Source: Firmicutes bacterium UBA6806 (lineage in GTDB: Bacteria > Bacillota > Clostridia > Peptostreptococcales > Acidaminobacteraceae). From it: a stretch of DNA of 64,000 nucleotides. Every line of letters starts with the position of its first letter. The first letter of the stretch is position 1. The notes below the pieces were generated by a model. The model was not told the DNA's origin. It did no database searches and worked only from the letters and a program-made list of their open reading frames with translations. The position numbers and the translations under genes are program-made. Location: contig DKFC01000012.1 of assembly GCA_002452745.1 (NCBI GenBank), forward strand, positions 124,001 through 188,000, in the 5' to 3' direction. Shown here one piece after another: positions 17,921 through 27,511 of the stretch.

Positions 17921-18157
17921 ATGGACATATCAAAGTATAAAGAGGCTGGTGAGGCCATAAAAAATCAAAGCGGAAGGCTTCAAAAACTCATGGACTCTGA
18001 GGATGTGACTGCCGTTTTACATGAGCGGGAATCTGTCAACAAGGCTGAAATCGGTCAAGTTGGCAAATCAACTCTCAAGGACAAGCCGCTGATGATTGTC
18101 CCAATTTTACTGCTGCTTCTGATTATAATAACCATGATTCTGCTGCACATGTGGTAG
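17921..18157 (+). CDS. Small tail-anchored membrane protein of unknown function
   Basis: A 78-residue protein: a charged helical first part (residues 1-50, SKYKEAGEAIKNQSGRL) and a single C-terminal membrane segment (about 56-76, rich in Ile, Leu and Pro). It has a perfect AGGAGG before ATG 17921 and follows the S41 peptidase after 22 bp, so it is real and probably the last gene of the ftsEX operon. I do not recognise the family; the tail anchor suggests a cytoplasmic-side accessory protein at the membrane. Confidence 0.8.
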   Translation: MDISKYKEAGEAIKNQSGRLQKLMDSEDVTAVLHERESVNKAEIGQVGKSTLKDKPLMIVPILLLLLIIITMILLHMW

Positions 18158-18164
18158 AGTGAAG

Positions 18165-18218
18165 ATAGCCGAGTACTGAGCGCACTTCCAATAGAAGGCG
18201 AACGGTATTCGGCTATTT
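18165..18218 (+). terminator. Terminator-like hairpin after the ftsEX operon
   Basis: ATAGCCGAGTAC (18165-18176) pairs with GTATTCGGCTAT (18205-18216), 12 bp with one G-U. The following T-run is short (TTT), so termination may be partial. Confidence 0.6.
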
Positions 18219-18223
18219 GCGTC

Positions 18224-18252
18224 TTGACGCTGATTGTCAAAAAATATATAAT
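18224..18252 (+). promoter_or_regulatory. Sigma-A promoter of uvrBA
   Basis: TTGACG at 18224-18229 and TATAAT at 18247-18252 with a 17-bp spacer. The predicted transcription start is near 18259, inside the LexA box that follows. Confidence 0.85.
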
Positions 18253-18259
18253 TGAAATA

Positions 18260-18273
18260 CGAACAAATGTTTG
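18260..18273. promoter_or_regulatory. LexA (DinR) SOS box of uvrBA
   Basis: CGAACAAATGTTTG matches the Gram-positive SOS box CGAACATATGTTCG at all but two positions and keeps the GAAC-N4-GTT core. It covers the predicted transcription start, an ideal place for repression, and uvrBA is a classic SOS operon. Confidence 0.85.
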
Positions 18274-18282
18274 GAGGTGGCT

Positions 18283-20265
18283 ATGAATCAATTTAAAATT
18301 GTATCGGATTACAAGCCCACAGGAGACCAGCCAGAAGCGATAAAAAAGCTGGTTGAATCCATTGAGAAGAACGAAAAGTATAGCACGCTCTTAGGAGTCA
18401 CTGGGTCTGGAAAGACTTTTACCGTTGCAAATGTCATAGAAAAAGTGCAAAAACCAACCTTGGTCATAGCACACAATAAGACGTTGGCAGCGCAGTTGGC
18501 ATCTGAGTTCAAGGAATTTTTCCCCGACAATGCTGTTGAATTTTTCGTGAGTTACTACGACTACTACCAACCAGAGGCCTATGTTGCCTATTCGGATACC
18601 TATATAGAAAAAGATGCTTCAATCAATGAGGAGATTGACAAGTTGCGCCACTCTGCAACGTCAGCGCTCTTTGAGCGAAAAGATGTCATCATCGTGGCAT
18701 CTGTTTCCTGCATTTATGGACTGGGTGACCCGATAGACTACTCTTCCATGACCCTGTCCATTCGCCCGGGAATGACCAAGTCTAGAAATGACATTTTGAA
18801 GAGGCTGATAGATATTCAGTATACTCGAAATGATTTGAACTTTACGCGGAATACTTTTAGGGTCAGAGGCGATGTCATAGAAGTGATGCCCTCTTATGAA
18901 TTCGAGCGAGCTTATCGAATTGAACTCTTCGGCGACGAAATCGACAGGATTGCAGAGGTCAATTCGCTGACAGGGGAGATTTTGGGCTATCGAAATCACT
19001 TGACAGTCTACCCGGCATCTCACTATGTCACCCCAAAGGACAAACTTGAAGAGGCAATTGTCAACATCGAGAGGGAAATGGAAGAGACGGTTAAGTTTTT
19101 CAAGGACAACAACAAACTAATAGAGGCACAGAGAATTGAACAGCGCACCAAGTACGACATTGAGATGCTCAGAGAAGTCGGTTTCTGTCAGGGCATTGAG
19201 AATTACTCCAGAGTTCTGTCAGGAAGGCCGCCGGGAAGTAGACCGTACACGTTGCTGGATTACTTTCCAGACGACTATTTAATTGTCGTGGATGAGTCCC
19301 ATGTGACCTTGCCGCAGGTCAGAGCTATGTTTGGCGGTGATAGAACGAGAAAGCAATCGCTGGTGGATTACGGATTTAGGCTGCCGTCGGCAATGGACAA
19401 CAGGCCGTTGAATTTTGAAGAGTTCGAATCCCTTGTCAATCAGATCATGTTTGTCAGTGCAACACCAGGTCCTTATGAACAGGAGCATTGTCCTGTACCA
19501 GTGGAGCAAATTATCAGACCAACCGGGCTTATTGACCCAGAGGTAGAAATACGTCCAATAAAGGGACAGATTGACGACCTCTACGCTGAAATTGTCAAGC
19601 GAAGCAGCAACAATGAGCGGGTACTGGTAACTACGCTCACCAAAAAAATGGCAGAGGATTTGACTGATTATTTTAAAAAGATGGAAGTGAAAGTACGCTA
19701 CCTTCACTCGGATATTAAGACCATCGAGCGCATGTCCATCATACACGACCTCAGAAAAGGCGTATTTGATGTGTTGGTGGGTATCAATCTTCTCAGGGAG
19801 GGGCTTGATATTCCCGAAGTTTCATTGGTGGCGATATTGGATGCCGACAAAGAGGGTTTTCTGAGGTCTGAAACCTCATTGGTTCAGACCATTGGTCGTG
19901 CCGCCAGAAACATCAATGGCAAGGTTATTATGTATGCGGATCAAATGACTCGTTCCATGAATCTGGCAATTGGAGAAACCAATAGAAGAAGGGGCATTCA
20001 GGCAGAGTACAATGAGGAACACGGCATTACGCCTACCAGTATCATCAAGGGCATCCGAGATGTGATTGAAGCAACGGTTGCCGCAGAAGAAGTGGAAGCA
20101 TATGAAGTTCAAAAAATTCAAAAGATGAACAAGAGGGAACTCGCTGAATATGTTGAGACTTTGGAAAAGGAAATGATGGAAGCATCAAGGCATTTGCAGT
20201 TTGAACGCGCTGCTGAACTCAGAGATATGATTATCGAGATAAAAGAGACGAAATTGAGGAAGTAA
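18283..20265 (+). CDS. uvrB: Excinuclease ABC subunit B
   Basis: Damage-verifying helicase-like subunit of nucleotide excision repair, loaded by UvrA and cut-partnered by UvrC. 660 residues. Walker A LLGVTGSGKTFT near residue 40, the beta-hairpin YYDYYQPEAYVAYSDTYI near 90-108, DESHVTLPQV (Walker B), the helicase motifs FVSATPG and VGINLLREGLDIPEVS, GRAARN, and the C-terminal UVR motif (EMMEASRHLQFERAAELRD) are all present. ATG 18283 follows GGAGG; a TTG four codons earlier overlaps that site. One base separates it from uvrA. SOS controlled by the box at 18260. Confidence 0.97.
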   Translation: MNQFKIVSDYKPTGDQPEAIKKLVESIEKNEKYSTLLGVTGSGKTFTVANVIEKVQKPTLVIAHNKTLAAQLASEFKEFFPDNAVEFFVSYYDYYQPEAYVAYSDTYIEKDASINEEIDKLRHSATSALFERKDVIIVASVSCIYGLGDPIDYSSMTLSIRPGMTKSRNDILKRLIDIQYTRNDLNFTRNTFRVRGDVIEVMPSYEFERAYRIELFGDEIDRIAEVNSLTGEILGYRNHLTVYPASHYVTPKDKLEEAIVNIEREMEETVKFFKDNNKLIEAQRIEQRTKYDIEMLREVGFCQGIENYSRVLSGRPPGSRPYTLLDYFPDDYLIVVDESHVTLPQVRAMFGGDRTRKQSLVDYGFRLPSAMDNRPLNFEEFESLVNQIMFVSATPGPYEQEHCPVPVEQIIRPTGLIDPEVEIRPIKGQIDDLYAEIVKRSSNNERVLVTTLTKKMAEDLTDYFKKMEVKVRYLHSDIKTIERMSIIHDLRKGVFDVLVGINLLREGLDIPEVSLVAILDADKEGFLRSETSLVQTIGRAARNINGKVIMYADQMTRSMNLAIGETNRRRGIQAEYNEEHGITPTSIIKGIRDVIEATVAAEEVEAYEVQKIQKMNKRELAEYVETLEKEMMEASRHLQFERAAELRDMIIEIKETKLRK

Positions 20266-20266
20266 C

Positions 20267-23086
20267 ATGAGTAAAAATAGTATATATGTAAAAGGTGCAA
20301 AGGAGCACAATTTAAAAAATGTCGATGTATCAATTCCCAGAGACCAATTGGTGGTCATCACTGGACTCAGTGGATCGGGAAAATCATCACTGGCATTTGA
20401 CACAATTTATGCAGAAGGACAAAGACGTTATGTGGAGAGTTTGTCGTCCTATGCGAGACAGTTTTTAGGACAGATGGAAAAGCCAAACGTGGAGTATATA
20501 GAGGGGCTCAGCCCTGCAATCTCCATTGATCAGAAGACCACTAGCAGAAACCCCAGATCTACGGTGGGAACGGTTACGGAAATATACGATTATCTAAGGC
20601 TCTTATATGCGAGAATTGGTGTCCCGCACTGTCCGGTTTGCGGCGTTGAGATTGCGCCTCAGTCTGTGGATCAGATTGTTGACAAGGTGCTTCAACTGGC
20701 AGAGGGGACTAAGATTCAAGTGTTGGCACCTGTCATTGTAGGCAAGAAAGGTCAACATGTAAAAGTTCTGGAGCAACTCAGAAAAGAAGGCTATGTCAGA
20801 GCGAGAATCAACGGTGAAGTGTTAGACCTCGCCGAGGAAATCACACTGGAGAAAAACAAAAAGAACACCATTGAAGTCGTAGTCGATAGACTCGTCATTA
20901 AAGAGGGTATCCAACAGAGGCTGACGGATTCACTTGAGACGGTTTTGAAACTGTCTGATGGTTTGATTATCATAAATTGCCTGGAAGGGGATGACTTGGT
21001 TTTCAACACTCAGTTTGCCTGCCCGGAACATGGTCAGGGAATTGCCGAAATGGAACCTAGAATGTTCTCGTTCAATGCACCCTATGGCGCGTGTCCTGAC
21101 TGTAACGGCTTGGGATTTACTAAAAAAGTAGACCCAGAACTCCTAGTGCCAGATGTAAAACTATCTGTCAGCGAAGGGGCACTGCTTCCAATTGCCAATA
21201 GTGCTGAGGGAACGTTCTATGTGAACATGATTCATGCTTTGTTGGAAGAACATGGGGCCTCTAAGGATATTCCCTTTAAGGATTTGCCGCAGAAGGTCAA
21301 ACAGGAGATTTTTTACGGCACGGGAAACCGAAAAGTAAAATTTGAATACGATAGCAAATACGTTGGTTATTCTGAGTTCAACCGTCCCTTCGAGGGGCTT
21401 GTGAACAACTATGAAAGACGCTATGCTGCCACGAGTTCAGAGTATATTCGCCAGAAAATAGACGAATTTATGAGCATGATTGCATGTGAAAGCTGTCATG
21501 GAAAGCGCCTTAAAGATGAAGTGCTCGCAGTGACCATTGGCGGTAAAAATATCATAGAAGTTACCGAGCTCTCTGTGAAAGATGCGATTTACTTCTTTGA
21601 AACATTGAAACTAGATGTGACAAGTGCTCAGATTGCAGACCAAATTCTAAAAGAAATCAATGCAAGATTGATGTTCCTCAAAAACGTGGGACTGGAATAC
21701 CTCTCACTAGACAGGGCGGCAGGTACGCTGTCAGGTGGTGAATCACAGCGAATTCGACTGGCAACCCAAATTGGTTCCGGCTTGGTGGGCGTTTTGTATA
21801 TACTTGATGAACCAAGTATCGGACTCCATCAAAAGGACAATCAAAAACTGCTCAAAACACTTAGAAATCTAACGGACTTGGGTAATACACTCTTGGTGGT
21901 TGAACATGACGAAGAGACCATTATGGAGGCGGATTACATCTTAGACCTAGGGCCAGGTGCAGGTGAACATGGCGGAGAGATCATCGCAGAGGGAACTATA
22001 GACGAGATTCTTGCATCTGACGATTCCATTACGGGACAGTATCTATCGGGTAAAAAGAAAATCGAAGTGCCTGCAAAGAGAAGAGAATCCAATGGAAATA
22101 GCATCAAAATCAAAAGGGCAATTGAAAACAACCTCAAGAATGTAGATGTGGAAATCCCGCTGGGAGTGTTCTGTGCCATCACAGGGGTATCAGGATCAGG
22201 TAAGAGTACGCTGATTAATGAGATTCTCTATAAATCATGCGCAATTAAGCTGAATAAGAGTAGAATTAAAGCTGGAAAGCACGATGACTTATTGGGACTT
22301 GAACACATAGATAAGGTCATAGACATTGATCAGTCACCAATTGGAAGGACTCCGAGATCAAATCCAGCAACCTATACGGGTGTTTTTGATCATATAAGAG
22401 ATATTTTTGCACAAGTTCCAGAAGCCAAAATGAGAGGGTATCAAAAGGGTCGGTTCAGTTTTAATGTGGCGGGCGGACGCTGTGAAAACTGTAAAGGTGA
22501 TGGCATTATCAAGATAGAGATGCACTTTCTGCCAGACGTCTATGTTCAGTGCGATGTCTGCAAGGGCAAGCGATACAATCGTGAGACTCTTGAAGTCAAG
22601 TACAAGGGAAAGAGCATTTCAGATGTATTGAATATGACAGTGGAAGAATCTTTGGATTACTTTTCAAATATCCCAAGAATTAAGAGAAAGCTGAAAACGC
22701 TTCACGACGTTGGACTTGATTATATCAGGTTGGGGCAGCCTTCGACACAATTGTCAGGTGGGGAGGCACAGCGGATTAAACTGGCAACAGAACTCAGTAA
22801 AATCAGTACTGGGAAGACACTGTATATTTTAGACGAACCAACCACTGGACTTCACACTGCGGATGTACACAACTTGATAGAGGTTCTGCAAAAATTAGTG
22901 GATGCGGGGAACACGATTGTGGTCATTGAGCACAACCTTGATGTGATTAAATCTGCTGACCACATTATAGACCTCGGCCCAGATGGCGGTGACAATGGAG
23001 GTACAATTGTGGTAACGGGAACACCAGAGCAGGTGGCCAAACACAAAGGGTCTTACACAGGACAGTTTCTAAAAAAAATGCTCTGA
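20267..23086 (+). CDS. uvrA: Excinuclease ABC subunit A
   Basis: DNA damage recognition ATPase of nucleotide excision repair, 939 residues, normal length. Two ABC modules: the first Walker A GLSGSGKSSL near residue 31, signature LSGGESQRIRLA near 487; the second Walker A GVSGSGKSTL near 642, signature LSGGEAQRIKLA near 830. Zinc-binding cysteine pairs are seen in CPVCG (near 122), CPDCNG and CESCHG, and CENCKG with CDVCKG (near 740-767). Expressed with uvrB, which ends one base before it, and closed by a strong terminator. Confidence 0.97.
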   Translation: MSKNSIYVKGAKEHNLKNVDVSIPRDQLVVITGLSGSGKSSLAFDTIYAEGQRRYVESLSSYARQFLGQMEKPNVEYIEGLSPAISIDQKTTSRNPRSTVGTVTEIYDYLRLLYARIGVPHCPVCGVEIAPQSVDQIVDKVLQLAEGTKIQVLAPVIVGKKGQHVKVLEQLRKEGYVRARINGEVLDLAEEITLEKNKKNTIEVVVDRLVIKEGIQQRLTDSLETVLKLSDGLIIINCLEGDDLVFNTQFACPEHGQGIAEMEPRMFSFNAPYGACPDCNGLGFTKKVDPELLVPDVKLSVSEGALLPIANSAEGTFYVNMIHALLEEHGASKDIPFKDLPQKVKQEIFYGTGNRKVKFEYDSKYVGYSEFNRPFEGLVNNYERRYAATSSEYIRQKIDEFMSMIACESCHGKRLKDEVLAVTIGGKNIIEVTELSVKDAIYFFETLKLDVTSAQIADQILKEINARLMFLKNVGLEYLSLDRAAGTLSGGESQRIRLATQIGSGLVGVLYILDEPSIGLHQKDNQKLLKTLRNLTDLGNTLLVVEHDEETIMEADYILDLGPGAGEHGGEIIAEGTIDEILASDDSITGQYLSGKKKIEVPAKRRESNGNSIKIKRAIENNLKNVDVEIPLGVFCAITGVSGSGKSTLINEILYKSCAIKLNKSRIKAGKHDDLLGLEHIDKVIDIDQSPIGRTPRSNPATYTGVFDHIRDIFAQVPEAKMRGYQKGRFSFNVAGGRCENCKGDGIIKIEMHFLPDVYVQCDVCKGKRYNRETLEVKYKGKSISDVLNMTVEESLDYFSNIPRIKRKLKTLHDVGLDYIRLGQPSTQLSGGEAQRIKLATELSKISTGKTLYILDEPTTGLHTADVHNLIEVLQKLVDAGNTIVVIEHNLDVIKSADHIIDLGPDGGDNGGTIVVTGTPEQVAKHKGSYTGQFLKKML

Positions 23087-23122
23087 AGGGATTTAGCTGT
23101 TTAGCTTTAGATTATTTAATAT

Positions 23123-23161
23123 AAAAAGCGATATGCACCTTTAAGTGGCATATCGCTTTTA
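23123..23161. terminator. Bidirectional terminator after uvrA
   Basis: AAAAAGCGATATGC pairs with GCATATCGCTTTT around a short loop, giving a 13-14 bp stem with A-run before and T-run after. It can serve uvrA and the minus-strand gene at 23207. Confidence 0.9.
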
Positions 23162-23206
23162 AAATTACAAACCTTATTGTCAGAACTATTTGTCAGAGTG
23201 ATTAAA

Positions 23207-23875
23207 TTAGTAGGGTTTAATCATTTTTATCTTTTGTGCATTTAAATAAGAAGACACGTTGGAGATAATTTTTTCATTGGCCTTTACGGCAATTCGACCC
23301 TTTTCGTTTTCTAGAATCAAATAGATGGTGTTGCCCTCTGTATAATAGTATTTAAAATCTTCATAAAAGTACACCCCTGAATGCGAATAGAGCATTGAAC
23401 CGAGTGGAAAATCGGGTCTGAAGTCAATCCCAGATATGAGGATGTAAGATTTTCCAAAGTAGGCTCTGGTGGTCTTATAAGTGACAAAGATAAGCAGTTC
23501 AGAAAAGGCAATCCATCCGACGAAAATCAGATAGTGAACTGGCTTTAATGCGCCAAAATTAAATTTGTTCCCAGTGATGGGCAGCATAATAATCAAAAAT
23601 GCTATGGCATAAAACGTAATTCGATGAATTTGTTTTGCATCGTGTACAGGCAGGTGAAAAAGGGATTCATCTCCCAGTTTGTATTTTTTGAGAACGAACT
23701 TTCTCATGCCCATTTGAACGATTGGAAATAGGCCAATAACGGAAAACGTCAAATAGTTTGTGTAGAGATATTCGTTTGTGAAGGCCATTGGCAACAGTGG
23801 TATAATTGAAAAATAATAGAATATGATGATAAAGAGGCCTGAGAAGAAAATCAGTGATCTAGTGGTATTATTCAT
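23207..23875 (-). CDS. Membrane protein of unknown function
   Basis: A 222-residue protein not assigned to a family. Four membrane segments are likely (about 8-28, 38-58, 88-105 and 115-137); between the second and third lies a charged loop with LPVHDAKQIHR. The last 80 residues are soluble, with FRPDFPLGSMLYSHSGVYFY and YTEGNTIYLILENEKGRIAVKANEKII, resembling a small PH-like or bacterial PH-domain fold in strand pattern only. ATG at 23875 (complement) has GGAG upstream. It stands alone between the uvr genes on the opposite strand. Confidence 0.75.
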   Translation of the reverse strand: MNNTTRSLIFFSGLFIIIFYYFSIIPLLPMAFTNEYLYTNYLTFSVIGLFPIVQMGMRKFVLKKYKLGDESLFHLPVHDAKQIHRITFYAIAFLIIMLPITGNKFNFGALKPVHYLIFVGWIAFSELLIFVTYKTTRAYFGKSYILISGIDFRPDFPLGSMLYSHSGVYFYEDFKYYYTEGNTIYLILENEKGRIAVKANEKIISNVSSYLNAQKIKMIKPY

Positions 23876-24048
23876 AACAGCTCCTATGATTTTATTTCAA
23901 TTTAAAACTCAATTGACTTTAATTATACTAAAAATTGAAGAATCTCGAAATACTTTGGAATAAAATCAGCTATAATATAAATATGAAGTTTTATTATTAT
24001 GTCATAGAAAGAACGATGTCATAGGAAAAGACAGTGAGAGGACGTTAG

Positions 24049-25980
24049 ATGTCAGAAGGATTTGTGGTAAAGGAGCATATTAAAGAACAGCTCAAAAAAC
24101 TCCCTCATAATCCAGGAGTTTATCTCATGAAGGATAAAGAGGGAACCATTATATATGTAGGCAAGTCAAAAAACTTAAAAAATAGAGTGAGTTCATACTT
24201 TAGGGGGTTTAATTCCCATCAGCCTAAAGTGCAGACAATGGTCATCAATATTGCTGAATTTGAGTACTTTATAACCGATAGTGAAGTAGAGGCCTTGATT
24301 TTAGAGGCAAATCTCATAAAAAAACACCTGCCGCGGTTTAACATCTTACTCAAAGACGACAAGATGTATCCTTTTATTGTGGTCACTGTGGAAGAAGATT
24401 TTCCAAGGGTTATGATGACTCGAAATATGAGTGGAAAGGGAAAACACTTTGGGCCTTATATGAGCTCAGATCAGGTGAAAAAGACGCTGGATGTGATTCA
24501 GACCATCTTCCCACTCAGAGAGTGCAGTAAGAAAATCACAAGCAAAATTGACAGGCCGTGCTTGAACTTCCATATAGGCAGATGCGCAGGAGCGTGTAAC
24601 CACGCCATTTCAAAGGAAGATTACAGAGTTTACGTCAATCAGGTCATCCAGTTTTTAAATGGTGACAGGACATGGCTTGTAAACGAGCTAAACGGCAAAA
24701 TGCTGAAGGCAGCGGAATCTCTAAATTTCGAGCTTGCGGCAGAGTATCGAGATAAAGTAGCGGCACTCAATACCCTAAATGAAAAGCAAAAAGCCATACA
24801 GGCAAATGATAAGAATCAAGACTTTATCTCTTTTTATAGCTATGAAGAGCGCACTTGCGTCATGCTCTTCCAAGTTAGAGGAGGCAAAATAGAAGGCAGA
24901 GAATCTCATAATATAGCAAATGCCCTTGGCATGAGCGCCTCTGATATATTGACTTCTTTTATTACGCAATACTATTCAGGGGCTTTGATGATCCCAAAGG
25001 AGATTTATCTGTCAGATGAAATCGAGATGAAAGAGCTCTACTCTGAGTGGCTGACAAAGCTACTTGGTTCAAAAGTTGAAATTGGCATCCCTCAAAAGGG
25101 TGAAAAGAAAAAACTGATTGACCTTGTCAGCAAAAATGCGAAAGAATATATCATTAAGTTTCAAGAGAAGATCGAAAGGGAAATACGCTTTAGAGAGTCC
25201 GCCGAAAACGAGCTCAAAGATTTGCTTGGTCTCCCTCAAAATATGCGTCTTCAAAGGCTTGAAGCCTATGATATCTCCAATATTTCTGGTGTCTATTCAG
25301 TTGGTAGTATGGTTGTGTTTGAAGATGGTAAAAAGAAGCGAAGCGACTACAGACGTTATCGAATTAAGACAATTGAGGGGGCAAACGATTATGGCTCAAT
25401 GCAGGAAGTGCTCTACAGGCGATTCAGAAGAGGACTTGAAGAACAACAGTTTGCAGTGGAAAAGGGCATTGGAGAGGGTAAGTTTGTCCACTTCCCAGAT
25501 GTGCTTTTAATTGACGGCGGAAAAGGGCATGTAAACGCCGTCCAAGAGGTTTTAAATGCCCTAAAAATTGATATTCCATGCGTGGGCATGGTGAAAGACG
25601 ATTATCATAAGACGGATGACCTGTATTTTGATGGTGAGCTGAGAGGCCTTAAGGAAAAAAATCATGCATTTCGATTGATTTATGAAATTCAGGAGGAAGT
25701 CCATCGCTTTGCAATTGAATACCATAAATCGCTGAGATCAAAGGAAATGACGGCTTCACTACTGGATGAGATAGAGGGAATCGGAGAAAAGCGAAAAATT
25801 ATCCTCATGAAAAAATACGGCTCAATTGAAAACATTAAACAAGCAACAGAGCAGGAACTTGAAGCAGTGGAAGGCATCAGTGCATCGGTTGCAGCGAATA
25901 TATATCGCTATTTTCACCCATCAAGTGATTTAGCTAAAAAGCAAGGTGAAGTAGGAAATGTCTCTGAAATAAAGTCGTAA
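24049..25980 (+). CDS. uvrC: Excinuclease ABC subunit C
   Basis: Makes both incisions around a lesion bound by UvrB. 643 residues. The N-terminal GIY-YIG domain shows NPGVYLMKDKEGTIIYVGKS near residues 22-41 and the catalytic region up to LEANLIKKHLPRFN; a cysteine cluster with CSKKI, CLNFHIGRCAGAC follows near 160-185; the UVR motif is near 205-240; the endonuclease domain has EAYDISNISG (near 405) and LIDGGKGHVNA; helix-hairpin-helix repeats IEGIGEKRK and VEGISASVA close the protein. No LexA box was found ahead of it. The start has GAGAGG upstream. Confidence 0.96.
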   Translation: MSEGFVVKEHIKEQLKKLPHNPGVYLMKDKEGTIIYVGKSKNLKNRVSSYFRGFNSHQPKVQTMVINIAEFEYFITDSEVEALILEANLIKKHLPRFNILLKDDKMYPFIVVTVEEDFPRVMMTRNMSGKGKHFGPYMSSDQVKKTLDVIQTIFPLRECSKKITSKIDRPCLNFHIGRCAGACNHAISKEDYRVYVNQVIQFLNGDRTWLVNELNGKMLKAAESLNFELAAEYRDKVAALNTLNEKQKAIQANDKNQDFISFYSYEERTCVMLFQVRGGKIEGRESHNIANALGMSASDILTSFITQYYSGALMIPKEIYLSDEIEMKELYSEWLTKLLGSKVEIGIPQKGEKKKLIDLVSKNAKEYIIKFQEKIEREIRFRESAENELKDLLGLPQNMRLQRLEAYDISNISGVYSVGSMVVFEDGKKKRSDYRRYRIKTIEGANDYGSMQEVLYRRFRRGLEEQQFAVEKGIGEGKFVHFPDVLLIDGGKGHVNAVQEVLNALKIDIPCVGMVKDDYHKTDDLYFDGELRGLKEKNHAFRLIYEIQEEVHRFAIEYHKSLRSKEMTASLLDEIEGIGEKRKIILMKKYGSIENIKQATEQELEAVEGISASVAANIYRYFHPSSDLAKKQGEVGNVSEIKS

Positions 25981-26056
25981 ATGAAGGTGTTTTTCTCCTC
26001 GGTACATCTATGGAATTAGATTGGCAAATGAGGAGGAGACGAGGAAAGAGGTATGC

Positions 26057-27355
26057 ATGTTACAAATTGGACTAATAGGAGCGGCGGATTCCATAGAAGC
26101 AATTCTCGACGTGAGCCGAGAATATGCGGAGAAGGCAGTTTTTACCTCCTATACTTATGATAGAAAAGAAGACACCTTGGGCTTGGTGAGAAATCATCTT
26201 TCGGAGTTTGATGCGATTTTGCTGTCAGGGCGAGTTCCCTATAATATCGTGAGCAGTCAACTGTCTGTGGAAAAGCCAATGGTGTATGTTCCTCATAATG
26301 GAAGCTGTATTTACCGTACCTTGTGGGAGATAAAGGCGGCTGGATTGTCCCTTGAAGATGTGAGTTTTGATACCATCAACGAACAGGAGATCAGAGAAAT
26401 CTATAGGGAATTGGGCATAGAAGATGAGAAAATAAATGTCTATGAATACGACGGTGATATTGATTACGAGGTTTTGGCGGCATTTCACAAAACACTTTTT
26501 GATAAAAACCCCAGTCATGTGGCAGTAACATGTCTTTTAAAGACCTATGATATCTTGAAGGAGAGGGGACTCCCTGTGTTTAGGGTCAATTTGACCAAGT
26601 CCTTAATTCGGCAGGTTATTGAGACGGCCATCTATGAGGGAAACAACATGATTTTGAAAGCCAATCAAATTGCTGTTGCCATATTAGACATAGACGATTT
26701 CAAAAAGCATGTGAAGGCTTCTACGTCGGAGTATGAAATTCAAAAGCTGAAACTCAAACTCAATGAATTGTTGTTGGATTATGCAAAAGTGGTGGAGGGT
26801 TCTGTTTTTAATCTGGGAACTGACAAGTTCATGCTCTTTACAACAGGCGGTGCACTGGAAGATCGTGAAAATGCCAGAGAGCGTGAACGGTTTCTCGAGA
26901 CGGTTAACCGTCAATTGGGAATATCAGTCAGTATGGGGATTGGATACGGCAAAACTGCATATGAAGCAGAACTGCATGCAAAAATAGGGGTTAAACATGC
27001 CAAAGAAGTTGGAAGTGGCTGTGTCTTTGCAGTAGATCGCCTTAAGAATATCACAGGACCGCTTGGACATGATGAAAGTTTGAGCTATTCTTATCAAACG
27101 GACAACAAAGCCAATGACAAAGTGGCAAGTCAAACTGGACTAAGTGTTAAAAATGTACAAAAGATACAATCTATAATTTCAAAACAGGGTAATAAGATGA
27201 CCTCCAAAGAGTTGGCCTTTTACCTCAATATGACAGAAAGAAGTGCAAGGCGAATCCTGACACTGCTAAGCGAAAAGGATTATGCAGTTGCCATCGGAGA
27301 AGAAAATGCAGGTTCAAAGGGGCGTCCAAGAATTATTTATCAACTGAATCTATAA
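26057..27355 (+). CDS. Three-part transcriptional regulator (PrpR-like N-domain, degenerate nucleotide-cyclase domain, winged HTH)
   Basis: A 432-residue protein that probably controls the abgA-abgT operon 157 bp downstream. Residues 1-200 form an alpha/beta domain (LQIGLIGAADSIEAIL, FDAILLSGRVPYNI) recalling the ligand-sensing N-domains of PrpR-type regulators. Residues 200-335 look like a GGDEF/cyclase fold: NQIAVAILDIDDFKKH, FNLGTDKFML where GGDEF would stand, and SVSMGIGYGKTAYEAELHA. Residues 350-432 hold a winged HTH (TSKELAFYLNMTERSARRIL). ATG 26057 has GAAAGAGG upstream. The GGDEF signature is lost, so diguanylate cyclase activity is unlikely. The assignments are by fold pattern, not by family match. 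Confidence 0.75.
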   Translation: MLQIGLIGAADSIEAILDVSREYAEKAVFTSYTYDRKEDTLGLVRNHLSEFDAILLSGRVPYNIVSSQLSVEKPMVYVPHNGSCIYRTLWEIKAAGLSLEDVSFDTINEQEIREIYRELGIEDEKINVYEYDGDIDYEVLAAFHKTLFDKNPSHVAVTCLLKTYDILKERGLPVFRVNLTKSLIRQVIETAIYEGNNMILKANQIAVAILDIDDFKKHVKASTSEYEIQKLKLKLNELLLDYAKVVEGSVFNLGTDKFMLFTTGGALEDRENARERERFLETVNRQLGISVSMGIGYGKTAYEAELHAKIGVKHAKEVGSGCVFAVDRLKNITGPLGHDESLSYSYQTDNKANDKVASQTGLSVKNVQKIQSIISKQGNKMTSKELAFYLNMTERSARRILTLLSEKDYAVAIGEENAGSKGRPRIIYQLNL

Positions 27356-27383
27356 GCAGATGTACAAAATAGGTTGACGGATT

Positions 27384-27410
27384 AAACACTCAGAAATGGG
27401 TGTTTTTTTA
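27384..27410 (+). terminator. Terminator after the regulator gene
   Basis: AAACACTC/GGGTGTTT stem with a five-base loop and seven T. It separates the regulator from the abg operon. Confidence 0.75.
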
Positions 27411-27439
27411 TTGTGCTTAAGTCGATGGAGAAAAAAGAA

Positions 27440-27468
27440 TTGACAGTGGGATAAAAAATGAATATGAT
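27440..27468 (+). promoter_or_regulatory. Sigma-A promoter of the abg operon
   Basis: TTGACA at 27440-27445, 17-bp spacer, TATGAT at 27463-27468. A consensus -35 makes this a strong promoter, so control by repression is likely. Confidence 0.8.
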
Positions 27469-27511
27469 TTAAATAGGACATTTCCTTAAATAGACCGTAA
27501 AGGAGAGCGGG

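Noticed and set aside
24010..24022. Possible SOS box before uvrC
   Set aside because: GAAC and GTC are three bases apart and the right half lacks GTTC; the match is too weak.
23999..24024. Direct repeat ATGTCATAG, 17-base period, in the uvrC leader
   Set aside because: Two short copies in AT-rich sequence are not enough to claim a site.
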